From Actinomadura rubrisoli (GTDB lineage Bacteria; Actinomycetota; Actinomycetes; Streptosporangiales; Streptosporangiaceae): 64,000 bases of DNA. The DNA is taken from positions 1 through 64,000 of the forward strand of contig NZ_SMKU01000001.1 of assembly GCF_004349215.1 (NCBI RefSeq), read 5' to 3'. Position 1 is the stretch's first letter, and every line of letters begins with the position of its first letter. Shown one piece after another: positions 24,825 through 33,329 of this stretch. The notes beneath the pieces were generated by a model. That model searched no databases, had not been told where the DNA came from, and saw nothing but the letters and a program-made list of their open reading frames with translations. The translations under genes were made by a program, and so were the position numbers.

Positions 24825-25140
24825 ACGATGTCGCTGAGAGTGCTCGGCCAGGTCTGCATCAAACGCTGCGGCGTCGGCCGCGATCGTGTCCGGCCCGGCC
24901 GTGTGCCGACCGACAATGCCTGCTCCAGCCGTGCCATCCGCGCCCAACTCCGCCGCCGGGGCATCAAGGCGGTCGTCCCGCAGAAGAGCGACCAGCAGAG
25001 ATGGCGTAAGCGCCGTGGCGCGGCAGGCGGTCGCAACCCGCTACGACAGGAGGACCTTCGTCTGTGACGGCGCCATCGGCGTCGCCTTCATCAAGATCTG
25101 GCTCCGCGACCTCATCCAAGACCTACCGGACACGCCCTAA
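24825..25140 (+). pseudogene. IS5-family transposase C-terminal fragment
   Basis: VPTDNACSSRAIRAQLRRRG followed by IKAVVPQKSDQQRWRKRRGAAGG is the region after the second catalytic Asp. A jump to another frame then gives ARQAVATRYDRRTFVCDGAI and IKIWLRDLIQDLPDTP, the transposase C-terminus. The segment with the catalytic Glu is missing, so this is a deleted relic. Confidence 0.6.
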
Positions 25141-25363
25141 GACGGTCGGTTGGCCAAGCTAAAGGCAGCGCAGCCGGAGACCCTCCCCCACCGTGACCTG
25201 GCGGCGCGGGTCGGAAGGCAGCGCCAGGCGCTGGCCGGGGCGCCTAACCGGCTGGGCGTCGTCGGCACGCCGGGGTCGATCACGGCGATGTGGCCGTAGC
25301 GCGGCGGGCCGTGCCGGAACCCGCTTGCGGCGTGTGGTCAGCCACCTCCTCGCCATGGGAAGT

Positions 25364-26023
25364 TCATGGGGTGATCTTGAAGGCCGGGCCGGGCCGGGTC
25401 GGACGAGGTGAGGTGAGGCGCTGCTCGTGCCGGGGGATCTCGGAGTCCGCTATGGCGGTGAGTGCCTGGGCGGTCGTGGTCCGGTACAGGGTCGGTGCGG
25501 TGCCGGCCAGGGGCTGGGGGCCGACGAGGGCGGTGCGGGTTCCGGCGCGGTGGCCGGCGTCGATGTCGCAGGCGGAGTCACCGACCATCCACGAGAGGGA
25601 CAGGTCGCGGTCGAGGTCGCCGGCGGCCTGGTGGAGCATTCCCGGGGCGGGCTTGCGACACGTACAGGCGATGGAGAACCGCGGGACGGTACCGCCGGGA
25701 TGATGCGGGCACAGGTAGATCCCGTCCAGTTTGACCTGGTGGGACGCCAGGAGTTCCTGAAGCCGCTGGTGCATCGGTGCGATGGCGGCCTCGTCGAACA
25801 GGCCGCGGGCCAGTCCGCTCTGGTTGGTGACCACGACCAGGGCGAAACCGGCGTGCTGGAGGGCGCGCAGCGGTGGCCCGATGCCCGCCTGGAGTACCAG
25901 GTCCTCGGGGCGGGACGGGTAGTGTCGCGGTTCGGTGAGGGTCCCGTCGCGGTCGAGGAACACCGCCGGCCGCCGAGAGACGGTGGCACGTGGCTGGACG
26001 TGCTCGCGAGCCGGCGTTATCAC
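25364..26023 (-). CDS. gmhB: D-glycero-D-manno-heptose 1,7-bisphosphate 7-phosphatase (GmhB-like), 219 aa
   Basis: HAD-superfamily IIIA phosphatase: FLDRDGTLTEPRHYPSRPED carries the nucleophile DRDG and the family's first loop. VVTNQSGLARGLF holds motif II. CPHHPGG with CTCRKPAPGML is the GmhB zinc loop (Cys-His-Cys-Cys). VGDSACDIDAG is the acidic motif. It removes the 7-phosphate of heptose 1,7-bisphosphate. I start at the GTG at 26023, four bases from AAGGAGTT. It is the last of the twelve-gene minus-strand run; the other heptose enzymes are at 35070-38214. Confidence 0.85.
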   Translation of the reverse strand: MITPAREHVQPRATVSRRPAVFLDRDGTLTEPRHYPSRPEDLVLQAGIGPPLRALQHAGFALVVVTNQSGLARGLFDEAAIAPMHQRLQELLASHQVKLDGIYLCPHHPGGTVPRFSIACTCRKPAPGMLHQAAGDLDRDLSLSWMVGDSACDIDAGHRAGTRTALVGPQPLAGTAPTLYRTTTAQALTAIADSEIPRHEQRLTSPRPTRPGPAFKITP

Positions 26024-26095
26024 GGTCAACTCCTTGGCGGGACAGGCGAACATGGGCAGGGACTATCACCGCAGGGGCGAGGGCGGAGTTCGCCC

Positions 26096-27334
26096 TCAGA
26101 CCGCGTCCTCGTGTGCGGTCAGTGGCGGGGCGTGGCGGACCGCCGGGCTGATGGTCGCGCCGACCGCCGTGATGAGCATGATGGCGGTGAGGGCGAGGAC
26201 GGCACCGGTGGGGCCCGCGGTGGCCAGCAACAGGCCCGCGCCGAGGGAGCCGATGGGCATGACGCCCCAGGCGAAGGTCATCGCCGCGCTGGTGACCCGG
26301 CCCAGGATCTCGTTGGGGACGAGGAGCACGGTGTAGCTGATGATCACCACGTTCCATACCGGTCCGATGAACGCGGTGGCTGCGCCGATCGCACCGATGT
26401 GCAGGGGGTCGGTGGTGAGCAGGAGGAGCGGCAGGAGCGCGGCCCAGATCCAGTTGACCCCGATGATGACCATTTTGGGAGTGAAGTAACGGTGGGCCTT
26501 GCCGGCGACCAGTGCGCCGACGAGCCCGCCACCGGAGTAGATGCCGAGCATCGTCCCGATGCCGCCGGGGGTGGCACCGTGGCGCTGGGCGAGGACGACG
26601 ATGGTCAGGATGAGCGCCTGGAAGACCAGGTTGGAGGCGGTGATCAGCAGGATCGCGGTGCGGATGAGCGGGTGGCGCCAGATCCAGCGCAGTCCTGCCG
26701 CGGTCGCCTGCCACAGCGGCTCGGCCGGCGCGGTCGTCTCGTTCTGCAGGTCCTTGCGGAGGAAGAGCAGCGCGAGGGAGGCGGCGGCGTAGGAGATCGC
26801 GTCGGCCAGGAAGGGCAGGGCGCGGTCGATTCCGAAGAGCAGGCCGCCGAGCGGTCCGCCGGCCAGGGCGGCGCCGCGGCTGCGGGCCTCGTTCTGGGCC
26901 ACGGCGGCGGGTAGCAGGACGGCCGGCACGATCTTGGGGAGGGCGGCCGTCTCCGCCAGGCTGAAGAACACGAAGCACAGCCCCTGGACGAACGCGACCA
27001 CGATGAGCTGGGCGACCGTCAGCAGGCCCAGCCACAGGGCGATCGGAACGGTGGCCAGAGCGAGGCCGGCCAGGATCTCGCTCGTCAGCAGGATCCGGTG
27101 CCGGTTGTACCGGTCTACCAGGGGTCCGGCCGGTAAGTAGGCGACGAGAAAGGGCAGGGTGCCGGCGGCTCCGACAAGGCCCGCGTCGGCGGGCGAGCCG
27201 GTCGTGGCCAGCACGAGCAGCGGCATCGCCGTCGCGCTGATCCGAGCGCCGACGGTGGAGACGACCTGGCCGCTCCAGAGCGTGACGAAGTCGCGGTTGC
27301 GCCACAGCGACGTTTCGGCGGCCGCGGAGGTCAC
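26096..27334 (-). CDS. MFS transporter, enterobactin-exporter-like group, 412 aa
   Basis: The start is the GTG at 27334, close behind GGCGGAGG. The N-terminus SLWRNRDFVTLWSGQVVSTV is the typical opening of MFS_3 exporters, followed by LPAGPLVDRYNRHRILLTSE, the loop 2-3 signature. About twelve hydrophobic segments are seen. It is inner-membrane, probably an exporter driven by proton motive force. Its place inside the heptose locus, with 72 bp to gmhB and 111 bp to the isomerase, makes product export or self-resistance the likely job. Confidence 0.85.
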   Translation of the reverse strand: MTSAAAETSLWRNRDFVTLWSGQVVSTVGARISATAMPLLVLATTGSPADAGLVGAAGTLPFLVAYLPAGPLVDRYNRHRILLTSEILAGLALATVPIALWLGLLTVAQLIVVAFVQGLCFVFFSLAETAALPKIVPAVLLPAAVAQNEARSRGAALAGGPLGGLLFGIDRALPFLADAISYAAASLALLFLRKDLQNETTAPAEPLWQATAAGLRWIWRHPLIRTAILLITASNLVFQALILTIVVLAQRHGATPGGIGTMLGIYSGGGLVGALVAGKAHRYFTPKMVIIGVNWIWAALLPLLLLTTDPLHIGAIGAATAFIGPVWNVVIISYTVLLVPNEILGRVTSAAMTFAWGVMPIGSLGAGLLLATAGPTGAVLALTAIMLITAVGATISPAVRHAPPLTAHEDAV

Positions 27335-27445
27335 GACGCCTCCGCCGGGGCGGGGACGGCCGGACCGCGTTGCCGCGGCCGGGTGAGCAGGGTGTGGGCA
27401 GGGGCTTTGAGTGCCTCGATGTCGGAGAGCACGCGCGGTTGCCAA

Positions 27446-28339
27446 TCAGTTGTGGTGGGAAGGTCGCCGGTGGGGCGGCATGTGACCATTGATCACGTCG
27501 CGCAGGTAGTCCGCTGCCCTGGCGGTCTCGGCCAGGAGAATCGACCGCGCGCAGTGCGGTTCGAGCGTGAGGTATCCGGCGTAGCCCGCGGCCGCCAGGC
27601 TTCCGATCAGCGCCGGCCAGTCCAGTTCCCCGGTGCCGAGAGGCGCCGTGTCGTAGGCCCTGCCGTGATCGGTGTACCGGGTCCAGCCGGCGGGCGGGGT
27701 CTCCGCCGCCGCTCGACGCACGTCCTTCACGTGGGCATAGCGCACCCACGGCAAGAGCAGGGGCAACGCGTCGCTGGACGGGGAGACCGCCGCGCAGAGG
27801 AAGTTCGCGGCATCGAAGTTCAAGCCGAACCAGGGCGAGCCGACCCGGGCGAACAGTGCCGCCAATGCGGCCGGCCGCCTGCTGACATCGGACGCGGCCG
27901 GGTCCCATCCGAACGCGTCGAACTCGTTCTCCAACACGACTACCACTTCTTTGGCCGAAGCGTAATCGAGGACCGGTGCCAGCGCGCCGGCGTACGCCGC
28001 GACCGCACCCGGGTCATCGACCACCGGCGCGTGACCGAAGTAGGTGTTCACCCGGTCGCAGCCGGTCCGTGCCGCCACCGTGATCGCCTCGTGGAGCAGC
28101 GAGACGGCGTCCGCTTCGCCGGTGCCGTAGAGCTGGCTGGGGGTTGACACGCAGGCCAGCCGCAGCCCGGCGCGGTGCAGCTTGCGGAGTGCGGCGTCGA
28201 TACCGTCCCGGACGGCGTTCTTCGGATACCAGAATTCCACCGCGTCGCATTGGGCGGACCTGGCCATTTCGATCAGGCCGTCCACGCCGTCGGAGTCCGT
28301 GAATTCGGTGCCGGAAACCGCGATCGACATTCTTTGCAT
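27446..28339 (-). CDS. Sugar phosphate isomerase/epimerase-like TIM-barrel protein, 297 aa
   Basis: A xylose-isomerase-like (AP endonuclease 2) barrel: EMARSAQCDAVEFWYPKNAV near the start, VVVVLENEFDAF with a metal-ligand Glu, FGLNFDAANFL with the Asp, YAHVKDVRRAA with His and Asp, and YLTLEPHC with the final Glu. The metal-site residues look complete. Family members isomerise or epimerise sugars or cleave inosose-type substrates. In this locus it could rearrange the heptose or a keto-heptose made by the neighbouring GMC enzyme; substrate not determined. Confidence 0.8.
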   Translation of the reverse strand: MQRMSIAVSGTEFTDSDGVDGLIEMARSAQCDAVEFWYPKNAVRDGIDAALRKLHRAGLRLACVSTPSQLYGTGEADAVSLLHEAITVAARTGCDRVNTYFGHAPVVDDPGAVAAYAGALAPVLDYASAKEVVVVLENEFDAFGWDPAASDVSRRPAALAALFARVGSPWFGLNFDAANFLCAAVSPSSDALPLLLPWVRYAHVKDVRRAAAETPPAGWTRYTDHGRAYDTAPLGTGELDWPALIGSLAAAGYAGYLTLEPHCARSILLAETARAADYLRDVINGHMPPHRRPSHHN

Positions 28340-28372
28340 GGGGACTCTCTCTGCTCGCTGCTTCTGGGGCTT

Positions 28373-29818
28373 TCACTCGGCGAGGATCGCTCCCAGCCGC
28401 TTGCTGAGCGCGAGCGTCGTCATCGACGGGTTCGCCGCTCCGGTGCGTGGCATCACCGACGGCCCGCATGCGTACAGACCCGGTACGGCGGTGAACTGGT
28501 GGTCCTCGTCGAGGACTTCGCCGAGGGCCAACGTGCCGGCCTCGTGCTGCTCGGAACCGAGCGGGAAGCTGTAGGTGAGTGGCGTCGGTTTGCGGGCCGC
28601 TGTCAGCCGTTCGGCCAGGTCAGGTGAACCGTGGTGCGACGAGAACGCGAGCGTCCCGGCCGGAATTCCGAGTAGTCGCGCCATTTCAGACCACAGTTCG
28701 CCGAGCAGGTGTTGCTGGGCGGTGCGCACCGCCTCGTCGGCCGCTTCGAGTCGGGCGTGCACGGTCGTCGGCCAGGGCCATTCGCCGCTGCCGTCGCACC
28801 GCACCCGGCCGAGCGGGCCGCGGCGCTGCTCGCCCATGGTCCAGCTGTCCATGTTGACCGTGCCGTCCACGCTTTCGGTGAATCGCACGAACTGGTTGGA
28901 CCGGGTTCTGCCGGTGCCGATCCGGTGGTAAAGGTGGCCCTCATGAGCGGCCGCCCGGACGGCATCGGGAAGCCGTTCGACGTCGGTGAGGGCGACCGTG
29001 AATCCCTGTGAGATCTTGTCCACGAGGCCCGGCAGCTCACGCGGTGCGCCGGCGTCCGAGGCGGCCAGGGCCTGGATCGCCAGCCGGCTGTTCACGACCG
29101 TACCGGCGGCCAGGACCACCCGGTTCGCGCGTAGGTCGCGCAGCCGACCGTCCTCGGTGAGTGCGAGCACGCCGGTCGCCCTGCCGTGCTCGACACGGAC
29201 CCCCAGGACGTCATGGCCTGCGAGAATCGGCACACGGCGCACCCTGGGGTCGCCGTCGTCGTCCCACCATGCCAACGGGCTGAACGCGCTCCACCCGCCG
29301 GTGGGTTCGGCGCGGGTGGCGTGCGGTGTGCGGTCGAACGCCAGTTCACCGATGGACAGCCCGGGTGCTCCAGGAGGCTCGGCGCCCCAGCCGACCACGT
29401 CGTCGACGACCCGCTGGTACAGCGACGGCCCCGCATCCCACTTCTCGGTCAATTCGGTGACGACCGCGTCCGGCCACTCCTCGGAGAAGGCCCAGCGCTC
29501 GATGGGCAGCAGTACTCCGCCCCAGTAGAGCGAGCGGCCGCCGACCCGGCGGCGCAGGCCGGCCAAGTCGCGGTAGACGCCGCCGGCCGTCTGATATGGA
29601 CGGCGGAAGTCGGGATCGGTGTCCGGACGCAACCAGAGCCGGAGCGCTTCGGCCGAGGAGTATTCGTTCTGGATATGTGTGCGGCCTCGGTCAGGCCCGG
29701 CCTCCAGTACGGCCACCGAACCCCGGTCCCGCCGGGCGAGTTCCGCCGCCGTCGCAAGGCCGGCCATTCCTGCGCCGACCACGAGTGTCTCTACGTCGAC
29801 CACCGATTGCACTGGCAC
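28373..29818 (-). CDS. GMC-family FAD oxidoreductase, 481 aa
   Basis: The dinucleotide-binding motif lies at the start (TLVVGAGMAGLATAAELARR). GGRSLYWGGVLLP matches the GMC signature in which FAD is gripped. VVLAAGTVVNSRLAIQAL is the second flavin contact. The C-terminus YACGPSVMPRTGAANPSMTT has the GMC_C pattern including NPxxT. GMC enzymes oxidise alcohols, often sugar hydroxyls. A keto-sugar product would suit the DegT aminotransferase of this locus. The start is GTG at 29818 (or 29812); no strong ribosome binding site. Confidence 0.85.
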   Translation of the reverse strand: MPVQSVVDVETLVVGAGMAGLATAAELARRDRGSVAVLEAGPDRGRTHIQNEYSSAEALRLWLRPDTDPDFRRPYQTAGGVYRDLAGLRRRVGGRSLYWGGVLLPIERWAFSEEWPDAVVTELTEKWDAGPSLYQRVVDDVVGWGAEPPGAPGLSIGELAFDRTPHATRAEPTGGWSAFSPLAWWDDDGDPRVRRVPILAGHDVLGVRVEHGRATGVLALTEDGRLRDLRANRVVLAAGTVVNSRLAIQALAASDAGAPRELPGLVDKISQGFTVALTDVERLPDAVRAAAHEGHLYHRIGTGRTRSNQFVRFTESVDGTVNMDSWTMGEQRRGPLGRVRCDGSGEWPWPTTVHARLEAADEAVRTAQQHLLGELWSEMARLLGIPAGTLAFSSHHGSPDLAERLTAARKPTPLTYSFPLGSEQHEAGTLALGEVLDEDHQFTAVPGLYACGPSVMPRTGAANPSMTTLALSKRLGAILAE

Positions 29819-29888
29819 CCCGCAGTTGTTTGTAGTTTGCTTTTTCAGCCGGCCGGTGCGCTCCGCCGAGTCGGCGAAAGCGACGGAT

Positions 29889-30881
29889 TCACACCCGGCA
29901 CGGTTGCTCCAGGCTTGCCGCCATGGTGAGCGAGCGGCTGCTGGGCAGTTCGAGCTTGTAGGCGTAGGCACCGCGCATCAGATCGAAGGTGTCCGTCCCT
30001 TGGGCGGCGAGTTCGGTGACCATTGCGGCCACCAGCAGGTGCCCTGGCGAATCGCGGCCGTAGCCCATGTCGTAGGCCGTACGGTAGGCGTAGTATTTGC
30101 GATCGTGCCAGAAGCCGAACCATCCGGCGAGCAGCGTTTCGTCCAGCCACAACTCGTGTAACCGCGCGGTGCTGGACGGCTCGGCCGCGACGGCCGCGAA
30201 AGTCCGGTCGACCACGCCGCCGTCGAATGGCGCGACCGCATCAGGCCGGTCACGCCATTGCCGAGCGTGCAGGTCGATGAACGCCGGCAGGCGGGCGGCG
30301 ATCCGCGCCGAGGTGTCCGCGCAGGTGAGCCGGAGTGTGCCGAGTCGCTCGATCCGGCGGCGCTTTCGCCGCATGTCGCGCCGCTCGCTGACGCGTCGGA
30401 CGACGTCGGGGTCGGTGAGGTCGAGCCGGACGACCGTCTCCGACGGCCGGGGCACGGCGCCCAGCTCGCACACGGCGCGCAGCAGCGGTCCATCGGCGGT
30501 CAGGTCACTCAGCTCCAGTCGGGCGCCGAACGCCCGCTGACACCGGTCGATCGCCTCGGCCAATCCCCCGATGTCGGGCTCGGGGCCGGCGGGCCCGTCG
30601 CCCACCTGCGCGACCTCGTGGTAGTCGGCCCATGGCCAGGACAATGGCCGGAGGACCGCCGTGCTGCCACCCTGGTGCAACTGCAGGCCGACCACGAGGG
30701 TGGGCCGGTCGGTACGCGTCGTGTGGACCAGCACCGGGGTCACGCCCTCGGCGTCCGCCGCCTCACGGATCCACGCTCGCCACCAACCGCGCGTCTGGAA
30801 CGGTGTCCGCGCCGAGAGCCGGTGCGCGTCCAGGAAATCCGTCGCCGCCCGCGCTCCGTACTCGAACGCAACCGCGCTCAT
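29889..30881 (-). CDS. GNAT_6 (CelD/FemAB-like) acyltransferase, 330 aa
   Basis: The fold signature of the BioF2/CelD-like GNAT_6 group is readable: FQTRGWWRAWIREAADAEGV near the N-terminus, RRVSERRDMRRKRRRIERLG in the middle, then LHELWLDETLLAGWFGFWHD and GRDSPGHLLVAAMVTELAAQG, TFDLMRGAYAYKLEL at the end. These enzymes move acyl or aminoacyl groups onto amines. The ATG at 30881 follows AAGGAGC. It may acylate the amino group made by the aminotransferase next to it (inference). Confidence 0.8.
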   Translation of the reverse strand: MSAVAFEYGARAATDFLDAHRLSARTPFQTRGWWRAWIREAADAEGVTPVLVHTTRTDRPTLVVGLQLHQGGSTAVLRPLSWPWADYHEVAQVGDGPAGPEPDIGGLAEAIDRCQRAFGARLELSDLTADGPLLRAVCELGAVPRPSETVVRLDLTDPDVVRRVSERRDMRRKRRRIERLGTLRLTCADTSARIAARLPAFIDLHARQWRDRPDAVAPFDGGVVDRTFAAVAAEPSSTARLHELWLDETLLAGWFGFWHDRKYYAYRTAYDMGYGRDSPGHLLVAAMVTELAAQGTDTFDLMRGAYAYKLELPSSRSLTMAASLEQPCRV

Positions 30882-30966
30882 CCGGGGCGCTCCTTCCACC
30901 GCGACGCCTGCTCAACGCAGGCCGGCGGAGCCCCTTCGGAGTCGGCGCCGGTATCGCTTCCCCCGT

Positions 30967-32214
30967 TCATGACGCTGCCTTGGCCGCGTCCTCGACCGTG
31001 GTCTTGAACAGCCGTGCCGCCGCCTCGATCGCGTCGTCCTCGGCGGTTACGTCGATGCCCACTTTGCTGCCGAGGTAGGAGTCGACCACCCCGACGCTCA
31101 ACGCGATGCTGCGGCTGAGCAGGTCGTCCGTGCGCGGCAGGCTGCCCGGCGGATAGGACCGGCGCGGGGCGGCGCGATCCGGCCTGCGCGTCTCGGACGC
31201 CGTCGAGGTCAGCCGGTCCGGCCGCAGCTGGGACATGTTGGCGTAGTTGTGCTTGCCCGACCGGCTCAGGGTGATCGTGCCCAGCCGGGCCGCCACCTCA
31301 CCGGCCATGGCCGCGGACGCGAACGTGTACACGAGCACCGTGGCGCAGTCGCCGTCCGGGTCGTGCAGTGGACGACGCGTCACCCCGGGCAGGTCGCCGA
31401 TCGCGTCCGCGAACTTGTCCCGGTTGGCGCGCAGCGTCCGCAGGATGTCCGGCAGCTTGCGCACCTGGGCGAGCGCCACCGCGCCGGTCAGCTCGTGCAT
31501 CCGCAGATTCAGCCCGAACAGCGGCGGCCCCTCGGTGACGCCCACTCGCAACGGCGCGGCGCCGTGATCGTGGAGGGCGAACGCCGTCTCGTACAGATCG
31601 TCGTCGTCGGTGAGCAGCACGCCGCCGTCGCCGGCTGTGAAGGTCTTGAAGACGTTGAGGCTGAACGCGCCGAATCGGCCGAATCCTCCCAGGTGCCGGC
31701 CGTGATATGTGCCGCCCCCGGCCTGCGCGCAGTCCTCCACGAGCAGCAGCCCGTGCTCGCGTGTGAGGGCGTCGAGGGCGTCGAGGTCGCACGGCGCTCC
31801 GAGCATGTGCACGGCGATCACCGCCTTCGTGCGCGCGGTGATCCTCGCGGCCACGTCCGCCGGATCGAGCAGCAGGCTCTCGTCGACCTCGGCGAGCACC
31901 GGCTCGGCTCCCGTATGCGCGACCGCGGCGATCGAGGCGATGAAGGTGTAGCCCGGCACGATCACCTCGTCGCCCGGACCGACGCCCGCGGCGAGCAGAC
32001 CGGCGAACAGGGCACTGGTGCAGCTGTTCATGCCCAGGCAGTGGCGCGCACCGGTCAGGGTGCGGAACTCCTGCTCGAACCGCGCGACCTTCGACAGCGG
32101 CGCGGACCCGTCATGGTCGTCGAAACGGTACCGGCTCAGCTCTCGCTCACGTAGGACGTTCAGAACCTCGGCCTCCTCTTCCGGGCCGATGCGGGAAACA
32201 CCTGGTCCGGTCAT
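30967..32214 (-). CDS. DegT/DnrJ/EryC1/StrS-family sugar aminotransferase, 415 aa
   Basis: PLP-dependent fold type I enzyme of the sugar aminotransferase family: GMNSCTSALFAGLLAAGVGPGDEVIVPG at the phosphate-binding loop, LLVEDCAQAGGGTYHGRHLG with the PLP-pyridine Asp, and SLNVFKTFTAGDGG with the Schiff-base Lys. It converts a keto-sugar to an amino-sugar, usually with glutamate or glutamine as donor. The ATG at 32214 follows AAAGGAGG. With the GMC oxidase it gives a plausible oxidation-amination pair acting on a heptose. Confidence 0.9.
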   Translation of the reverse strand: MTGPGVSRIGPEEEAEVLNVLRERELSRYRFDDHDGSAPLSKVARFEQEFRTLTGARHCLGMNSCTSALFAGLLAAGVGPGDEVIVPGYTFIASIAAVAHTGAEPVLAEVDESLLLDPADVAARITARTKAVIAVHMLGAPCDLDALDALTREHGLLLVEDCAQAGGGTYHGRHLGGFGRFGAFSLNVFKTFTAGDGGVLLTDDDDLYETAFALHDHGAAPLRVGVTEGPPLFGLNLRMHELTGAVALAQVRKLPDILRTLRANRDKFADAIGDLPGVTRRPLHDPDGDCATVLVYTFASAAMAGEVAARLGTITLSRSGKHNYANMSQLRPDRLTSTASETRRPDRAAPRRSYPPGSLPRTDDLLSRSIALSVGVVDSYLGSKVGIDVTAEDDAIEAAARLFKTTVEDAAKAAS

Positions 32215-32246
32215 GGCGATCCTCCTTTCGTCTCGCTCTTGTCCTG

Positions 32247-33329
32247 CTATCGGTTCCCGGCAGCGATCTCGGGCGGACCGGACGGCCCGCCGGTCAGGTC
32301 GCCCTGGACCAGGTCCATCAGCAGCGCGTCCCGCCACGTACCGCGGTGGCGTTCGTACGCCCTCATCAGGCCGACCTGCTGGAAACCCGCCTTCTCCAGG
32401 CACCGCACGGCAGCCCCGTTGCCGGGATCGGGCGCGGCGGCGATGCGGTGCCGGCCGGCGGCGAAGACCGACCGGGCGAACAACCTCAATGCCCGCGTCC
32501 CGATCGACCGGCCCCGGTCGGCCGCGTCGGCCACCGCCAGCGCCTCGACCTGGACGTGGTCGAACCTCGGATCGGCCTCCGTGCGGTACTCCAGGAAGCC
32601 GACCGGACGATTCCGCTCAAGCATCACCAGGCAGCGTTCGTGCTGGAATCGGCTGAGCACCCCGTCGACCGGTTCCAGCGCTCGCCACGCCAGCACGTCG
32701 GCGTCCCCGAACGCTCGGCGGAACAGCTCAAGGTCGCCCGGCACCGCGCGTCGCAACCCGATACCGCTCTCATCGACCTGGTCGTCCTCGACGACGGCGG
32801 CACCGGGCCGTACCGGTGCCTGCTCGCCGGCCGCGATCAGCGTCTCCAGCAGGTCGATCAGCTTGGCGGCGTCCTCCGGGCGCGGGTCCGGCACGACGCG
32901 GCACGTGGGTGCCGCGAACGCCTCGGCGGTGAGAAACGGGTGGTCGCCCAAGACCAGCAGCGGGCGTCCCGTGTCCAGGGCGAGACCGATCTCGCTGAGC
33001 GTGCCGTAACGACCCTCGAACGCGATCATCCCGTCGCCGCACCAGTTGAGGATGTTGCTCCGGGCCAGGTCCATCGATGTGGGCAGGGCCCAGGTGGTCC
33101 CGTCCTCGGCGTCGGACAGGCGGTTCCACTTCAGCAACGCGAGCGTGTCGCCGCCGACCGACCGGCAGCCCTTGTTGGCTGCGGCCGCCACGCCACCGTC
33201 GCCGCCGCTCACCACGCCGTAGCCGCGCCTGGCGAGTTCTCCGCCGATCATCTCCGCCAGCCGCAGGGCGTCGGCTCCCGCGTTGCCGGGCCGGCCACCG
33301 AGCACCGCGATCGCTCGTCGGCGGGTCAT
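32247..33329 (-). CDS. LOG-type (SLOG) domain fused to GNAT acetyltransferase, 360 aa
   Basis: Residues 1 to about 165 form a Rossmann SLOG domain of the TIGR00725 group (IAVLGGRPGNAGADALRLAE; GYGVVSGGDGGVAAAANKGC; FEGRYGTLSEIGLAL, the PGGxGTxxE-like nucleotide site). Residues about 195-350 form a GNAT domain (RALRLFARSVFAAG; GNGAAVRCLEKAGFQQVGLM). LOG enzymes split the N-glycosidic bond of nucleoside 5'-monophosphates. The ATG overlaps the glycosyltransferase stop (ATGA), so the two are co-translated. The fusion suggests base release and acylation in one protein; both activities are inferred. Confidence 0.8.
   Translation of the reverse strand: MTRRRAIAVLGGRPGNAGADALRLAEMIGGELARRGYGVVSGGDGGVAAAANKGCRSVGGDTLALLKWNRLSDAEDGTTWALPTSMDLARSNILNWCGDGMIAFEGRYGTLSEIGLALDTGRPLLVLGDHPFLTAEAFAAPTCRVVPDPRPEDAAKLIDLLETLIAAGEQAPVRPGAAVVEDDQVDESGIGLRRAVPGDLELFRRAFGDADVLAWRALEPVDGVLSRFQHERCLVMLERNRPVGFLEYRTEADPRFDHVQVEALAVADAADRGRSIGTRALRLFARSVFAAGRHRIAAAPDPGNGAAVRCLEKAGFQQVGLMRAYERHRGTWRDALLMDLVQGDLTGGPSGPPEIAAGNR

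Larger units (their letters stand above)
23929..25363. other. Gene graveyard between the SWIM gene and the heptose locus
   Basis: About 1.4 kb without an intact gene. It holds, in order, a decayed LuxR C-terminus, an IS3 OrfA relic and an IS5 transposase relic, listed separately. A minus-strand 70-aa frame at 24592-24804 (ending ADGDFVWAAVFGSFIELV) might be a further remnant. Positions 25141-25363 show nothing recognisable. Confidence 0.55.
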
